Below, piece after piece: positions 10,501 to 18,356 of a stretch of 64,000 nt of DNA (position 1 is its first letter; each line of letters opens with the position of its first letter). This DNA comes from Salinisphaeraceae bacterium (GTDB lineage Bacteria > Pseudomonadota > Gammaproteobacteria > Nevskiales > Salinisphaeraceae). The stretch is taken from assembly GCA_002683405.1 (NCBI GenBank), contig NYTH01000047.1:1-64000 (forward strand), written 5' to 3'. Below the pieces are notes generated by a model. It was not told the origin of the DNA and searched no databases. It saw nothing but the letters and a program-made list of their open reading frames with translations. The translations under genes and the position numbers were made by a program.

Positions 10501-10616
10501 GGGTCCTCGCGCGCGGGTAGAGTGAAGTAGTTCACCGCGCCGATGCCCATCAGCAACACCGTGACCAGATAGACCACGGCCCGCCGCCGGTAGGCCATTT
10601 CGCTCAGCGTCATCAC
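7530..10616 (-). CDS. RND-family efflux pump inner-membrane protein
   Basis: 1028 residues, the usual length for AcrB-like pumps. An N-terminal helix (about 10-28) precedes the first porter region; the TM4 proton-relay motif reads GILVDNGIVVAEDF, in which the second of the usual two aspartates is Asn, as in several non-AcrB RND branches. The second half repeats the fold (GIYALAGIIMNNAIVLINRF). It lies directly downstream of a membrane-fusion lipoprotein gene, separated by 5 bp, and a TetR gene. No outer-membrane channel gene is present here, so a TolC-type protein would be shared from elsewhere. Substrate unknown. Confidence 0.9.
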   Translation of the reverse strand: MMTLSEMAYRRRAVVYLVTVLLMGIGAVNYFTLPAREDPEITIREALVTTEYPGLSAERMELLVTKTLEEAVRQIPEVEEIRSVTQSGLSIIHVELRDSIFELDQVWDEVRAEVEAARAQLPEGTGPPRVFDDFGDVAVVTAALTADDFDMADMYDMAQHVRDLMYGVPGTKRVDLLGVQPERIYVEAKNARLAELGLDPQVLGAMLAEQNIIRPGGEVDTGERAFILEPSGNYDDLEAIGDTLVRLPGGNGAVPLRDLATVKRGYQDPPITKAYYNGRPAIVFAVAMVGHNSVLSYGARAKARLESIADTLPAGYQLDLITHQAEQVGKAVFGVSASVLQTVVIVLIVVILFLGLRTGLIVGSIVPAVMLASLGVMGFADMQLERMSLATLVIALGILVDNGIVVAEDFKRRLEEGISRDEALRQTGGELAFPLLASSLTTILVFLPLMLADHVSGEYTRSVSLVILITLSVSWVLALMLTPTLCHRFIRIDPDRAGSDGHSPALERLERGYGRLLRGILKQRALFLLVMGGLLVAAVVGMGLVPKKFFPASDRSQILVYIDLPAGVTTRTTDAAVNRLFGFLDDRERFPHIEDYAAYIGFGGPRFVLSLTPIDRAPNKAFVMINVDRFEHMTPMVTGLRELFAKEFPGLSAEVARMFLGPSDSAKLEVQVRGPDADHVYAIAGHMERLLESVPGAINVQQDWENRVSKLVVQVDQTRARRAGITSADVARGLSRYFSGEAITDFRDGDDLVPIVVRGVDAERRDMDRVRSLAIYPANAPAGTAGVPLFQLADFELKNEFARIEREDMIRTITVEARNSVMNAEDMVPRLADGLARLRADLPPNHFIEYDGVVAESKEAQAALQANAPLCLGMILILLVTLFNSYRRPVIIMLTAPLIVIGVVIGLFVMRATFGFMEILGIYALAGIIMNNAIVLINRFDIERADPDKSDFDAIVSASMRRLRPILMTMGTTVIGLMPLIIGRDALFYGMSSVIAFGLAVGTILTLGVTPVLYSLFFRIRYQPRSPS

Positions 10617-10621
10617 CGCGG

Positions 10622-11743
10622 CTACTCCTGAAAGCGGGTGGTGCCGGTGCCCAGACGCTGAACGCGCTGGCCGTCATGCAGGAAAGCCAGACCCTTGCTC
10701 ACGATGATCTCTCCGGGAGCGAGGCCGTCGAGCACCCGGGCGCGACCGTTTTCGATGCTGCCGATGTCCACGGCGCGGGCCTCCAGCCGGCTGCTCTCGG
10801 GGTCGATCACGAACACCCGCCGCTGTTCGCCTTCGGCCGCGAGAAAGGCGGTGACGGGGATAAACGTCATCTGGCCTTCGGATGTCGGACTGTTCTGCAG
10901 CCGAAAGCCGACCTCGGCCGTCATGCCGGGTCGCAGGGTGGCCGGCGGCGACGACAGCACCAGGGTGACGGGAAAGGCGTTGCGTTCAACCGCACCCGCG
11001 CCTATTTCGCTCACGCGGGCGGTAAGCGACAGGCCGGGCCGCGAGGGGAACGCCAGCGTCGCGTCGTCCCCTACCGATAGACGGTTCACGACGGTTTCGG
11101 GCGCGGAGACCATGACCTCGATGCGGTCGGACCGGCCTTCGATCTGGAAGACCGTCTGCCCCGCCTGAACCTGCTGTGACGGCTCGATCATGCGCTGCAG
11201 CACCGAACCGTCGTAGGGGGCATCGAGCGTCACGTCGGCGAGATCTTCTTCAGCCAGGTCCACCAGTGCTCTCAGGCGCGCCACCTGCGCGGCCGCGGAG
11301 TCCCGCGTGGCCTGCGCATTATCCACCGCGGCCTGCGAGGCGACCTTGCGCGCCAGCAGTTCGCGTTTGCGGGCCAGATTCTTGTCCGCCTCGGTAAGCC
11401 GGGCCCGCGCGTCGGCAAGATTGGCGCGGCGCTCTTCCAGCGTGAGCCGGAAGTTTCGGTCATCCAGCGCGGCCAGCGCGTCGCCCGCTGCAAACGACTC
11501 GCCAATTTCGGCGTTCACCTCGACCACGCGGCCGGGCACCTCGAAACTCAGGGGCGCCTGTCGGGCCGCCCGCAGCACGCCGGGCAACCGGCGCAACTCG
11601 CCGCCTTCGTCCGCCTGCACGGTGGTCCAGGCCACCGGCCGGGGCGGCGTGGGCGCCGGCTCTTCCGAGCCACAGCCCGTCAGCAAGACAGACAGGCCCA
11701 GCATCACCAGGGCCGTACTTGCTCGACGATCAGGCATGACCAA
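10622..11743 (-). CDS. RND efflux periplasmic adaptor (membrane-fusion) lipoprotein
   Basis: 373 residues with a lipoprotein signal (lipobox LTGC about residues 22-25). The mature part has the adaptor order: beta-barrel and lipoyl halves (LSFEVPGRVVEVNAEIGES and DVTLDAPYDGSVLQRMIEPSQQV) around an alpha-hairpin coiled coil (residues about 105-170, TLEERRANLADARARLTEADKNLA), then barrel and membrane-proximal domains. It bridges the RND pump encoded next to it and an outer-membrane channel. Its start overlaps the stop of the TetR gene by 14 bp, so regulator, adaptor and pump form one operon. Confidence 0.9.
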   Translation of the reverse strand: MVMPDRRASTALVMLGLSVLLTGCGSEEPAPTPPRPVAWTTVQADEGGELRRLPGVLRAARQAPLSFEVPGRVVEVNAEIGESFAAGDALAALDDRNFRLTLEERRANLADARARLTEADKNLARKRELLARKVASQAAVDNAQATRDSAAAQVARLRALVDLAEEDLADVTLDAPYDGSVLQRMIEPSQQVQAGQTVFQIEGRSDRIEVMVSAPETVVNRLSVGDDATLAFPSRPGLSLTARVSEIGAGAVERNAFPVTLVLSSPPATLRPGMTAEVGFRLQNSPTSEGQMTFIPVTAFLAAEGEQRRVFVIDPESSRLEARAVDIGSIENGRARVLDGLAPGEIIVSKGLAFLHDGQRVQRLGTGTTRFQE

Positions 11744-12404
11744 TCTCCCGCTGCAGCGCGGCCACGTTGGTATCCGCCACGAATTCGGCGATCTGGCGCG
11801 GGTCCAGCGTGTCCCGGTTCAGCCGACGCAGCAGCACTTCGCGGCCGACACGGAAACCCAGCACCTGGCCGATCAGGCACTGGCAGCGGAATGCCATGGC
11901 CGGATCCTCGTCGGGACAGCCCAGCAGCCGGGCATGCAGTCTGGTCATCACGGAGTGCAGTTCGCGCATGAAACCCTCGTAAAGCACGTCAAAAGAGGCG
12001 CTGGGACGCAGTTGCTCCCGCAGTATGTAGCCGGCCCGCAGCCGCGCATCCGCCACGCCTACCACTTCGTGACTGAAGGCCAGAATGACTTCCCGCAGGG
12101 CCTGCAGCAGACGGTGTGCACCGGCGTCGGGCGTATCGGCGCACCGTCCGGCGGTCAGCAGCGCCGCCCGCGTGGACGGCTGAATGCTGGCCACGATGTC
12201 TTCGGCGACGGCCTGGTACAGGGCCTGCTTGGTGCCGAAATGATAGGGAATGGCCGCCAGATTGGCGCCGGCCAGATCGGCCAGCTGGCGAGTCGTGACG
12301 TTGTCGTAATCGCGCTGGCCGAACAGCTCCAGCCCGGCACGCAACAGGCGCCGTCGGGTCTGGCTGCCGCGATTGACGGCTTGTATGGCATCGACGCCGG
12401 GCAT
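11730..12404 (-). CDS. TetR-family repressor of the efflux operon
   Basis: 224 residues from ATG 12404, which is preceded by an AGGAAA ribosome-binding site; the longer frame upstream has no support. The N-terminal HTH is clear (TRRRLLRAGLELFGQRDYDNVTTRQLADLAGANLAAIPYHFG in two parts, about 17-60), and the rest matches the CerR-like group with a DUF1956-type C-terminal domain. It is the first gene of the operon with adaptor and pump, the typical arrangement for an autoregulated drug-responsive repressor. A perfect 7-bp-arm palindrome at 12558-12573 in the divergent promoter region is a candidate operator. Confidence 0.85.
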   Translation of the reverse strand: MPGVDAIQAVNRGSQTRRRLLRAGLELFGQRDYDNVTTRQLADLAGANLAAIPYHFGTKQALYQAVAEDIVASIQPSTRAALLTAGRCADTPDAGAHRLLQALREVILAFSHEVVGVADARLRAGYILREQLRPSASFDVLYEGFMRELHSVMTRLHARLLGCPDEDPAMAFRCQCLIGQVLGFRVGREVLLRRLNRDTLDPRQIAEFVADTNVAALQREIGHA

Positions 12405-12557
12405 GTGTTTTCCTGAACGGCCCCCACGCTCATTCATACGTTTGTGTGACTCAAAAAGCAAGCGGCCCGACCGCCAGTCCAAGACCGGTCCGCGGTGTCC
12501 GGCCATACAAGCATGGCTTGCCGTTTTGCGTCCCCCGCGGGTCACGGTATTGTTCGG

Positions 12558-12573
12558 TGTTGAATGTTCAACA
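12558..12573. promoter_or_regulatory. candidate TetR operator in the divergent TetR/monooxygenase region
   Basis: TGTTGAA and TTCAACA form perfect 7-bp arms around a 2-bp centre (TG). The palindrome lies between the divergent TetR gene (start 12404) and the monooxygenase gene (start 12620), about 46 bp upstream of the latter's ATG. Size and symmetry suit a TetR-type dimer site that could control both directions. Binding is inference. Confidence 0.45.
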
Positions 12574-12619
12574 TGAACGCGCCGGCTACCGCGTGCCCGG
12601 CGCCGATGAGGAGAGACCC

Positions 12620-14149
12620 ATGGCCGCTGCAAACAAACCCCGGTCAGACAACGAAATGCTGGATGTGCTGATCATCGGTGCCGGCATTTCCGGTATCGGG
12701 ACCGCCTGTCATCTGGAGCGCGAATGCCCGGGCAAGCGCTACGCCATTCTTGACCGGCGCCAGGACATGGGTGGCACCTGGGACCTGTTTCGCTATCCGG
12801 GCATCCGGTCGGACTCGGATGTCTTTACCTTCGCCTTCAAGTTCCGCCCCTGGAAGCGCACCGAGATTCTCGCCGACGGCGACAAGATCAAGGCCTATCT
12901 GAAGGAAACCGCGCGCGAATACGGCGTGGCCGATCACGTGCGCTTCGGCCTCAAGGTGTCTCGGGCGAACTGGTCCAGCGAGCAGCGCTGCTGGGAGGTC
13001 ACGGCCCTGCACGAGCCCAGCGGCCAGCTGCAGACCTTCCGCAGCCGCTTCCTGATCATGGGCACCGGCTACTACAAGTACGACCATGGCTACACGCCCG
13101 AGATTCCGGGTCTTGATCAGTTCGGCGGCGAAGTCATTCACCCGCAAAACTGGCCGGAAGGGCTGGACTACAGCGGCAAGAAGGTGGTGGTGATCGGCAG
13201 TGGCGCGACGGCCGTCACGCTGGTGCCGGCCATGGCCGAAAAGGCCGGGCACATCACCATGCTGCAGCGTTCCCCCTCCTATATCTTCTCCGTACCGCAG
13301 AACGATGAGCTGTCGAAGCAGCTCAAGAAGGTCTTTTCGGACGAAACGGTCTACGAACTGGCGCGCAAGCGGCACATCCTGCTCTACCGGCTGATCTGGA
13401 ATACCTCCAAGCGTTTTCCCGCGCTGATGCGAAAAATCCTGCTCGGCGCGGTCCGCAAGCAGGTCGGCCGCGACCAGATGCACCATTTCACGCCGGACTA
13501 TCAGCCCTGGGACGAGCGGCTGTGTGCCGTGCCGGGCAACGACCTGTTCAAGGCCATGAACAGCGGCAAGGCTTCGGTCGTCACCGACCATATCGACAAG
13601 GTCGACGAGGCCGGCATTCAATTGAAATCCGGCCAACGCCTGGACGCCGACATCATCATCACCGCCACCGGGCTTGAACTGCAGATCATGGGCGGCGCCG
13701 ACATGCAGGTGGACGGCGAATCGCAGGATCTGAGCCGGCTCATGATGTACAAGGCCTCCATGGTGGAAAACCTGCCCAACTTCTCCTGGATAATGGGCTA
13801 CGTGAACTACCCCTGGACGCTGAAGGCCGACATCGTGGCCGGCTACATGTGCCGGCTGATCAACCACATGGATGAACACGGCCATGATGTGGCGGTGGCG
13901 CTGGACCAGACCGGCTGTCGCACGGACGGGCCGTTTCTCGACCAGCTTGATTCCGGCTACATCAAGCGCTCGAAGCACCTGATGCCGCGCCAGGGCGAGC
14001 GGGCGCCATGGAAGGTCACCAGCGACTATCCGAGTGACCGCGAGCTGCTGCTCGAGGGCCGCATCGACGACGGTGTACTGCAGTTCGACCCCGAGAGCCA
14101 CGCCGGCAGTGACGCCGCCCCCGCGCTGAAGATGGCGGCCAGCGGCTGA
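12620..14149 (+). CDS. flavin-containing monooxygenase, Baeyer-Villiger type
   Basis: 509 residues from ATG 12620, with GAGGAGAG as ribosome-binding site. FAD-binding GAGISG at residues 20-25; NADPH-binding GSGATA at 193-198; between them the Baeyer-Villiger fingerprint FxGxxxHxxxWP is complete (F168, G170, H174, W178, P179). The segment FRYPGIRSDSDVFTF is typical of the EthA/acetone-monooxygenase-like group. Such enzymes insert oxygen next to ketones to give esters or lactones using NADPH. The substrate is unknown; the surrounding lipid-catabolism genes suggest alkyl or cyclic ketones. Divergent from a TetR/RND efflux operon. Confidence 0.9.
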   Translation: MAAANKPRSDNEMLDVLIIGAGISGIGTACHLERECPGKRYAILDRRQDMGGTWDLFRYPGIRSDSDVFTFAFKFRPWKRTEILADGDKIKAYLKETAREYGVADHVRFGLKVSRANWSSEQRCWEVTALHEPSGQLQTFRSRFLIMGTGYYKYDHGYTPEIPGLDQFGGEVIHPQNWPEGLDYSGKKVVVIGSGATAVTLVPAMAEKAGHITMLQRSPSYIFSVPQNDELSKQLKKVFSDETVYELARKRHILLYRLIWNTSKRFPALMRKILLGAVRKQVGRDQMHHFTPDYQPWDERLCAVPGNDLFKAMNSGKASVVTDHIDKVDEAGIQLKSGQRLDADIIITATGLELQIMGGADMQVDGESQDLSRLMMYKASMVENLPNFSWIMGYVNYPWTLKADIVAGYMCRLINHMDEHGHDVAVALDQTGCRTDGPFLDQLDSGYIKRSKHLMPRQGERAPWKVTSDYPSDRELLLEGRIDDGVLQFDPESHAGSDAAPALKMAASG

Positions 14150-14170
14150 CTTCAGGCTGCAACACAAAAG

Positions 14171-14217
14171 GATGAAGGTGGCCGTCGGTCAATCACACGA
14201 CAGGCGGCGCCTTCATC
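14171..14217. terminator. hairpin between convergent genes, possible bidirectional terminator
   Basis: GATGAAGG at 14171-14178 pairs with CCTTCATC at 14210-14217, with further partial GC pairing inside. On the minus strand the hairpin is followed by CTTTTG. It lies between the convergent monooxygenase and saccharopine-dehydrogenase-like genes. The T tract is short, so terminator strength is uncertain. The remaining 140 bp to the next gene hold a short Pro/Arg-rich open frame with no sign of being real. Confidence 0.4.
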
Positions 14218-14359
14218 ATGAACAGCTGGATTCTGCTCGGACGGGTACTGTCCGGCTGCGGCGATTGCCGGGCCCCACGCGACCCGCGCCGGCATGCCGA
14301 ACCGGGCCACGAACCCGGCCAACCCGACGCCGCGCCCCGGCCGCCCGCCGACCCGAAAC

Positions 14360-15430
14360 CTAGCCTTCCCCGATCGTCAGCTCGCCCGAGCCGGGCAGGC
14401 GTTTGACCAGGTCCTTGTCCACCAGCGTGGACGGCGTGTGGTACCCGCCCTCGACGGTCTGCGTTAGCAGGTGCTGCGCCACCATGAGCGAGCCGTCGCG
14501 CGTCACGTTGTAGCCGTTGCCGGTGACGATGCGCGCCACCCGCCGATCACCACGGTCGTCGGTGACCTCGCCCCAGACATGCGTGATGAGCTTGTCGCGC
14601 TTGCCGGCGTCCGGGCCGGTCACGCGTCGACCAGCCAGGGTTTTCAATAGCGACTGCACCGGCCCGAAACCCATGAGCGGCCGTACCCAGTTCGCCCGCC
14701 GCGCCTGCTTGATAAGGCGAGGCGAAGCGGGCACGTAGACTTCGATGTCGGGAATGCCGGTGCTGTGGAAAGCGGTGGAAACGTCGCCCCAGGGAATGGT
14801 CATGGCCATCTTGCTGCCGTTGCCGAAATCAATTTCCCGGACACTGGCCGCCAGCGGTACCGGCTTGATGACGCCGCCCTGGCGCACACGGCCACCCGCC
14901 GCCATGCCCTCGATGCTGGACTTGGCGGTGCCCGGCGACATGCCCGAGCGTGAATCAAAGCCCAGCGCCAGCCGGGTTGCGCCGGGCAGCGCCTCCTTCA
15001 GATGCGCCGCCACGCAGTCGGTGGGGATGACGTCGAACCCGACGCCGGGACACAGGGCCACACCGGCGGCGCGCGCCTGGGCGTCGCGTCGCGCGCCGGC
15101 CTCGAACACCTCGATTTCGCCGGTAATGTCCAGATAGTGGGTCTGGCTGGCGATACAGGCGTCCATCATCGGCCCGGCGGTGGCCGAAAACGGCCCGGCG
15201 CAGTGCAGCACCAGGTGCATGGGCTGCAGCGCCATGGCCAGTTCGGCCTCGTCGTGGAGGTCGAGCACGGCGATGTCGAGGCCGAGTTCCCTTCCCAACG
15301 GCTCAAGCTTGGCCTCGTTGCGGCCGGCCAGCACCGGCTCAAGCCCCAGCCTGGCGGCTTCGCGGGCAATCAGCTCACCGGAGTAACCGTAAGCGCCGTA
15401 GATCATCCAGCGGTGTGTCTGCTCAGTCAT
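14360..15430 (-). CDS. saccharopine-dehydrogenase-like reductase (trans-acting enoyl reductase type)
   Basis: 356 residues. N-terminal Rossmann motif GAYGYSG at about 12-18, then the family segments HLVLHCAGPFSATAGPMMDACIASQTHYLDITGE (in parts) and CPGVGFDVIPTDC. This group includes the mycobacterial trans-acting enoyl reductases of lipid synthesis and many uncharacterised proteins annotated as saccharopine dehydrogenase; lysine metabolism is unlikely. It lies downstream of an SDR gene on the same strand, separated by about 70 bp that include a hairpin. A role in lipid reduction is inference. Confidence 0.75.
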   Translation of the reverse strand: MTEQTHRWMIYGAYGYSGELIAREAARLGLEPVLAGRNEAKLEPLGRELGLDIAVLDLHDEAELAMALQPMHLVLHCAGPFSATAGPMMDACIASQTHYLDITGEIEVFEAGARRDAQARAAGVALCPGVGFDVIPTDCVAAHLKEALPGATRLALGFDSRSGMSPGTAKSSIEGMAAGGRVRQGGVIKPVPLAASVREIDFGNGSKMAMTIPWGDVSTAFHSTGIPDIEVYVPASPRLIKQARRANWVRPLMGFGPVQSLLKTLAGRRVTGPDAGKRDKLITHVWGEVTDDRGDRRVARIVTGNGYNVTRDGSLMVAQHLLTQTVEGGYHTPSTLVDKDLVKRLPGSGELTIGEG

Positions 15431-15479
15431 GGCTTGTCCTCTCGGGCATGGCTTGTCTGTTGAGTTGGGGCGCAGAAGG

Positions 15480-15498
15480 CCGGCCTGCTGCAGGCCGG
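15480..15498 (-). terminator. GC-rich hairpin just after the SDR gene
   Basis: CCGGCCTG at 15480-15487 and CAGGCCGG at 15491-15498 form a perfect 8-bp stem with a 3-nt loop, one base beyond the SDR stop codon. On the minus strand it is followed by CCTTCTG rather than a T run, so it is at best a weak terminator or an mRNA 3'-end stabiliser. Confidence 0.35.
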
Positions 15499-15499
15499 A

Positions 15500-16327
15500 T
15501 CAGTCGCGCTCGCTCGCCCCGGAGAATTTCTTCATGGACTGGCGAACGGCGTGAAAGAAGGCTTCCGGATCGGCCCGCTTGGCATCGTACTGCTGGCGCG
15601 ACTGCGCGTGCGCAATGGCCAGAAACTCGCCCGAGCGCACCGCCTGAACAATACCGTCGGCCACGTCCTCGGCCGTAACGCCCGAGCGTTCCATCATTTT
15701 CCGCGCTGCCTCGCGCTGCGAGGCCTGCGGGCTGTCGAAGTTCTCCAGCAGGTTGGTCGGGAAAAAGGCCGGGCAGGCCACCGTGACGCCAATATCGGCG
15801 TCCCAGACCTCGGCCCGCACCGATTCGGACAAGGCAATGACCGCTGCCTTGACGCTGTTGTAGCTGACCATGCCGGGCGGGCAGGCAATACCGGCAAATG
15901 ACGCGACGTTCACGATATGGCCGCTGCCCTGCTCCAGCAGCAGGGGCATGACCGCACGACAGCCGCGCAGCACGCCCAGCAAATTAACTTCGATCTGCGT
16001 CTGCCACTGCGCCAGGTCGGCCTCCAGCAGACTGCCGCCGGCGGCCACGCCGGCATTGTTCACAAACACATCCACGCCGCCCCACTCGCGCTGCAGGCGA
16101 TCGCACAGCCGTGCGAAATCAGCCTCCCGGGTGACGTCAAGCGGTTCCACCAGTGCGTGGCCCCCGGCCGAGTCGACCTCCCGGCCTACGGTATGCGCTC
16201 GCGCCTCGATGCGGTCGGTCACTGCCACCCGCCAGCCTTCGCCGGCGTAGCGCAGCGCCAGGGCCCGCCCCAGACCGCTGCCCGCACCGGTAATCGCGAT
16301 ACGCCGTTCGCTGAACTCTCGAGTCAT
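15500..16327 (-). CDS. short-chain dehydrogenase/reductase (SDR)
   Basis: 275 residues from ATG 16327, preceded by GAGGAGG; the longer frame would run into the operator region. Classical SDR features: cofactor motif ITGAGSGLGRA near the start, NNAG, catalytic Ser in VNVASFAG, and YNSVK (YxxxK). The Asp in VAVTDR after the second strand favours NAD(H). The substrate is unknown. It is divergent from the histidine phosphatase / acyl-CoA dehydrogenase / TetR / SDR run and shares the promoter region that contains the palindrome at 16388-16409. Confidence 0.85.
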   Translation of the reverse strand: MTREFSERRIAITGAGSGLGRALALRYAGEGWRVAVTDRIEARAHTVGREVDSAGGHALVEPLDVTREADFARLCDRLQREWGGVDVFVNNAGVAAGGSLLEADLAQWQTQIEVNLLGVLRGCRAVMPLLLEQGSGHIVNVASFAGIACPPGMVSYNSVKAAVIALSESVRAEVWDADIGVTVACPAFFPTNLLENFDSPQASQREAARKMMERSGVTAEDVADGIVQAVRSGEFLAIAHAQSRQQYDAKRADPEAFFHAVRQSMKKFSGASERD

Positions 16328-16387
16328 TTCTGCCTCCTCGCTGTCCCCGGACCTGTGGCTGCCGAGTATAGAGCAGCTGCCTTGAAT

Positions 16388-16409
16388 ATATCGAACGTTC
16401 GTTCGATAT
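16388..16409. promoter_or_regulatory. TetR-type operator palindrome in a divergent promoter
   Basis: ATATCGAAC at 16388-16396 and GTTCGATAT at 16401-16409 are perfect 9-bp inverted arms around GTTC; a nested CGAACGTTCG palindrome (16392-16401) also exists. It lies 61 bp before the SDR start (16327, minus) and 38 bp before the phosphatase start (16447, plus). A TetR gene lies in the rightward operon (18349), so local control of both directions is a reasonable inference. Confidence 0.6.
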
Positions 16410-16446
16410 TGACCGGCCGGCACGGCTCGCTTAGGTTAACGGCGCC

Positions 16447-17148
16447 ATGACAACGCTCTACATCATCCGCCACGGACAGGCCTCCTTCGGCGCGGAAAAT
16501 TACGACAAGCTTTCCGCACCCGGAGAGCAACAGGCCACCGTTACCGGCCAGCACCTTGTGCGCCTGGGCCTGAGGCTGGATCACGCCGTGGCCGGCGACC
16601 TGTCCCGCCAGCAGGTGACCGCGCGGCGAGCGCTCGAGGCCTGGGACGCCCCGCCGGCCATCGAGACCCGGCCCGAATTCAACGAATACAACGCCGACGC
16701 GCTGTTCCGGGCCTATTTGGGGCCGGTGCTCGACGAGCATCCCGATCTGGCGGCGCAGCACGACGAAATGATGCGTCAGCCGCGGGTGTTCCAGCGGATC
16801 TTCGAGCGCGTCACCCACAAGTGGCTGGCCGATGCGGATCACGACGCCGAACCCTTCGAGGGCTGGAACGCGTTCCGGTCCCGCGTGGTGGCGGGGCTCG
16901 CCCGACTGCGCGATGACTACGACCGCCGTGCGCGCATCGCCCTGTTCACGTCCGGCGGGCCCGTGTCGGTCTGCGTGGGCGAAAGCCTGGGTCTGGCGCC
17001 GGAAGCCATCGTCCAGCTCAACTGGGTTGTGAACAACTGCAGCATTACCCTGCTGCGCAGCAGCCGTGACGGCTGGCGCATGACGGGCTTCAACAACATC
17101 ACCCATCTGCAGCTGGCCGGGCGTGACGATCTCGTCACGCTGCGATAG
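16447..17148 (+). CDS. histidine phosphatase superfamily protein (phosphoglycerate-mutase-like)
   Basis: 233 residues. The catalytic RHG motif is in LYIIRHGQASFG (about 4-15); a second conserved region (FTSGGPVSVCVGESLGL) is present, but Gly stands where the usual second catalytic His would be expected. The family covers phosphatases of many small phosphoesters; a glycolytic mutase role is unlikely given the context. It is the first gene of a rightward run with acyl-CoA dehydrogenase (20-bp gap), TetR and SDR, a pairing often seen in lipid catabolism clusters. Substrate unknown. Confidence 0.8.
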   Translation: MTTLYIIRHGQASFGAENYDKLSAPGEQQATVTGQHLVRLGLRLDHAVAGDLSRQQVTARRALEAWDAPPAIETRPEFNEYNADALFRAYLGPVLDEHPDLAAQHDEMMRQPRVFQRIFERVTHKWLADADHDAEPFEGWNAFRSRVVAGLARLRDDYDRRARIALFTSGGPVSVCVGESLGLAPEAIVQLNWVVNNCSITLLRSSRDGWRMTGFNNITHLQLAGRDDLVTLR

Positions 17149-17168
17149 CAGGCCGGCAAGGAGTCGCC

Positions 17169-18356
17169 ATGGATTTTTCCGTTTCCGAACAGACGCAGAC
17201 CCTGCTGGCGCGTACCCAGCGGTTTGTCGACGAGGAACTCATACCGCTCGAGCCCGAGATTCAGAAGGGCTGGTGGCACATCGAGCCGCTGCTGCAGGCC
17301 AAGCGCGAGCAGGTGAAAAAGCTGGGGCTGTGGGCGCCCAACCTGCCGCAGGATATTGGCGGCATGGGATTGCCGCTGATCGACCTGGGGCTCATGTTCG
17401 AGGTAATGGGCCAGACGCCCATCGGCAACTACGTGTTCGGTGCGCAGGCGCCGGATGCGGGGAACATGGAAATCCTGCACGAGTTCGGCTCGCCCGAACA
17501 GCAGGACAGCTGGCTCAAGCCGCTGGCCGAAGGCGCGATACGAAGCTGCTTTGCCATGACGGAACCGCAGACCGCCGGCTCCAACCCCACGCTGCTGACC
17601 AGCCGCGCGGTGCGCGACGGCGACAGCTGGGTCATCAACGGCCACAAGTGGTTCACCAGTTGCTTTGACGGCGCCGCCTTCACCATTGCCATGGTCGTCA
17701 CCGACGACGACGCCGAGCGGCATCAGCGCGCCTCGATGATCATCGTGCCGCTGGATATCCCGGGCATCGAGCATGTGCGCAACATTTCCATCATGGGCCA
17801 CGCCGGCGAGGGCTACTTCAGCCACGCCGAGATCAAGTTTCACGACGTGCGCGTGCCGGCAGAAAATATGCTGGGGGAGCCGGGCCAGGGCTTCCTGATT
17901 GCGCAGAAACGCCTCGGACCGGGAAGAATCCATCACTGCATGCGCTGGCTGGGTATCTGCAAACGGGCGCAGAAGCTGCTGTGCCAGCAGGCGCTCGGGC
18001 GCGAGGTACGCAACGGCGAGCGGCTGGCCGATCAGCAGACCATCCAGAACTGGATCGCCGAGAATGCCGCCGAGATCGAGGCCGCCCGCTGCATGACGCT
18101 GAAGGCCGCCTGGACCGGTGACCATTACGGCTGGAAGGCGGCCCGCACGGAAATCGGCATGATCAAGTACCACTGCGCCGGCATCCTGCAGCGCGTGGTG
18201 GACCGCGCTCTGCAGGCGCACGGCTCGCTGGGGATGACCGACGACACCCCGCTGGCGCACTGGTACAGCCACGAGCGGGCCTCGCGCATCTACGACGGCC
18301 CGGACGAGGTGCACAAGCAGAAGGTCGCCCAGCAGGTGCTCGGCAGCCTTGCCTGA
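17169..18356 (+). CDS. acyl-CoA dehydrogenase
   Basis: 395 residues, standard family length. N-terminal helical domain, middle beta domain (FAMTEPQTAGSNPTLL, VINGHKWFTS) and C-terminal four-helix domain. The catalytic glutamate stands in RIYDGPDEVHK near the C-terminus, the pattern of the ACAD10/11-like and FadE-like groups. The FAD enzyme introduces the 2,3-double bond into acyl-CoA and passes electrons to ETF. Ribosome-binding site AAGGAG before ATG 17169. It sits between a histidine phosphatase and a TetR gene and overlaps the latter by 8 bp. Confidence 0.9.
   Translation: MDFSVSEQTQTLLARTQRFVDEELIPLEPEIQKGWWHIEPLLQAKREQVKKLGLWAPNLPQDIGGMGLPLIDLGLMFEVMGQTPIGNYVFGAQAPDAGNMEILHEFGSPEQQDSWLKPLAEGAIRSCFAMTEPQTAGSNPTLLTSRAVRDGDSWVINGHKWFTSCFDGAAFTIAMVVTDDDAERHQRASMIIVPLDIPGIEHVRNISIMGHAGEGYFSHAEIKFHDVRVPAENMLGEPGQGFLIAQKRLGPGRIHHCMRWLGICKRAQKLLCQQALGREVRNGERLADQQTIQNWIAENAAEIEAARCMTLKAAWTGDHYGWKAARTEIGMIKYHCAGILQRVVDRALQAHGSLGMTDDTPLAHWYSHERASRIYDGPDEVHKQKVAQQVLGSLA

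Noticed and set aside
12644-14167. A 507-residue minus-strand frame opposite the monooxygenase gene
   Set aside because: The plus strand carries complete FAD, NADPH and Baeyer-Villiger motifs; the opposite frame has none.
14218-14406. A 62-residue frame starting MNSWILLGRVLSGCGDC, resembling a short lipoprotein
   Set aside because: It has no ribosome-binding site, becomes Pro/Arg-rich and runs antisense into the downstream gene.
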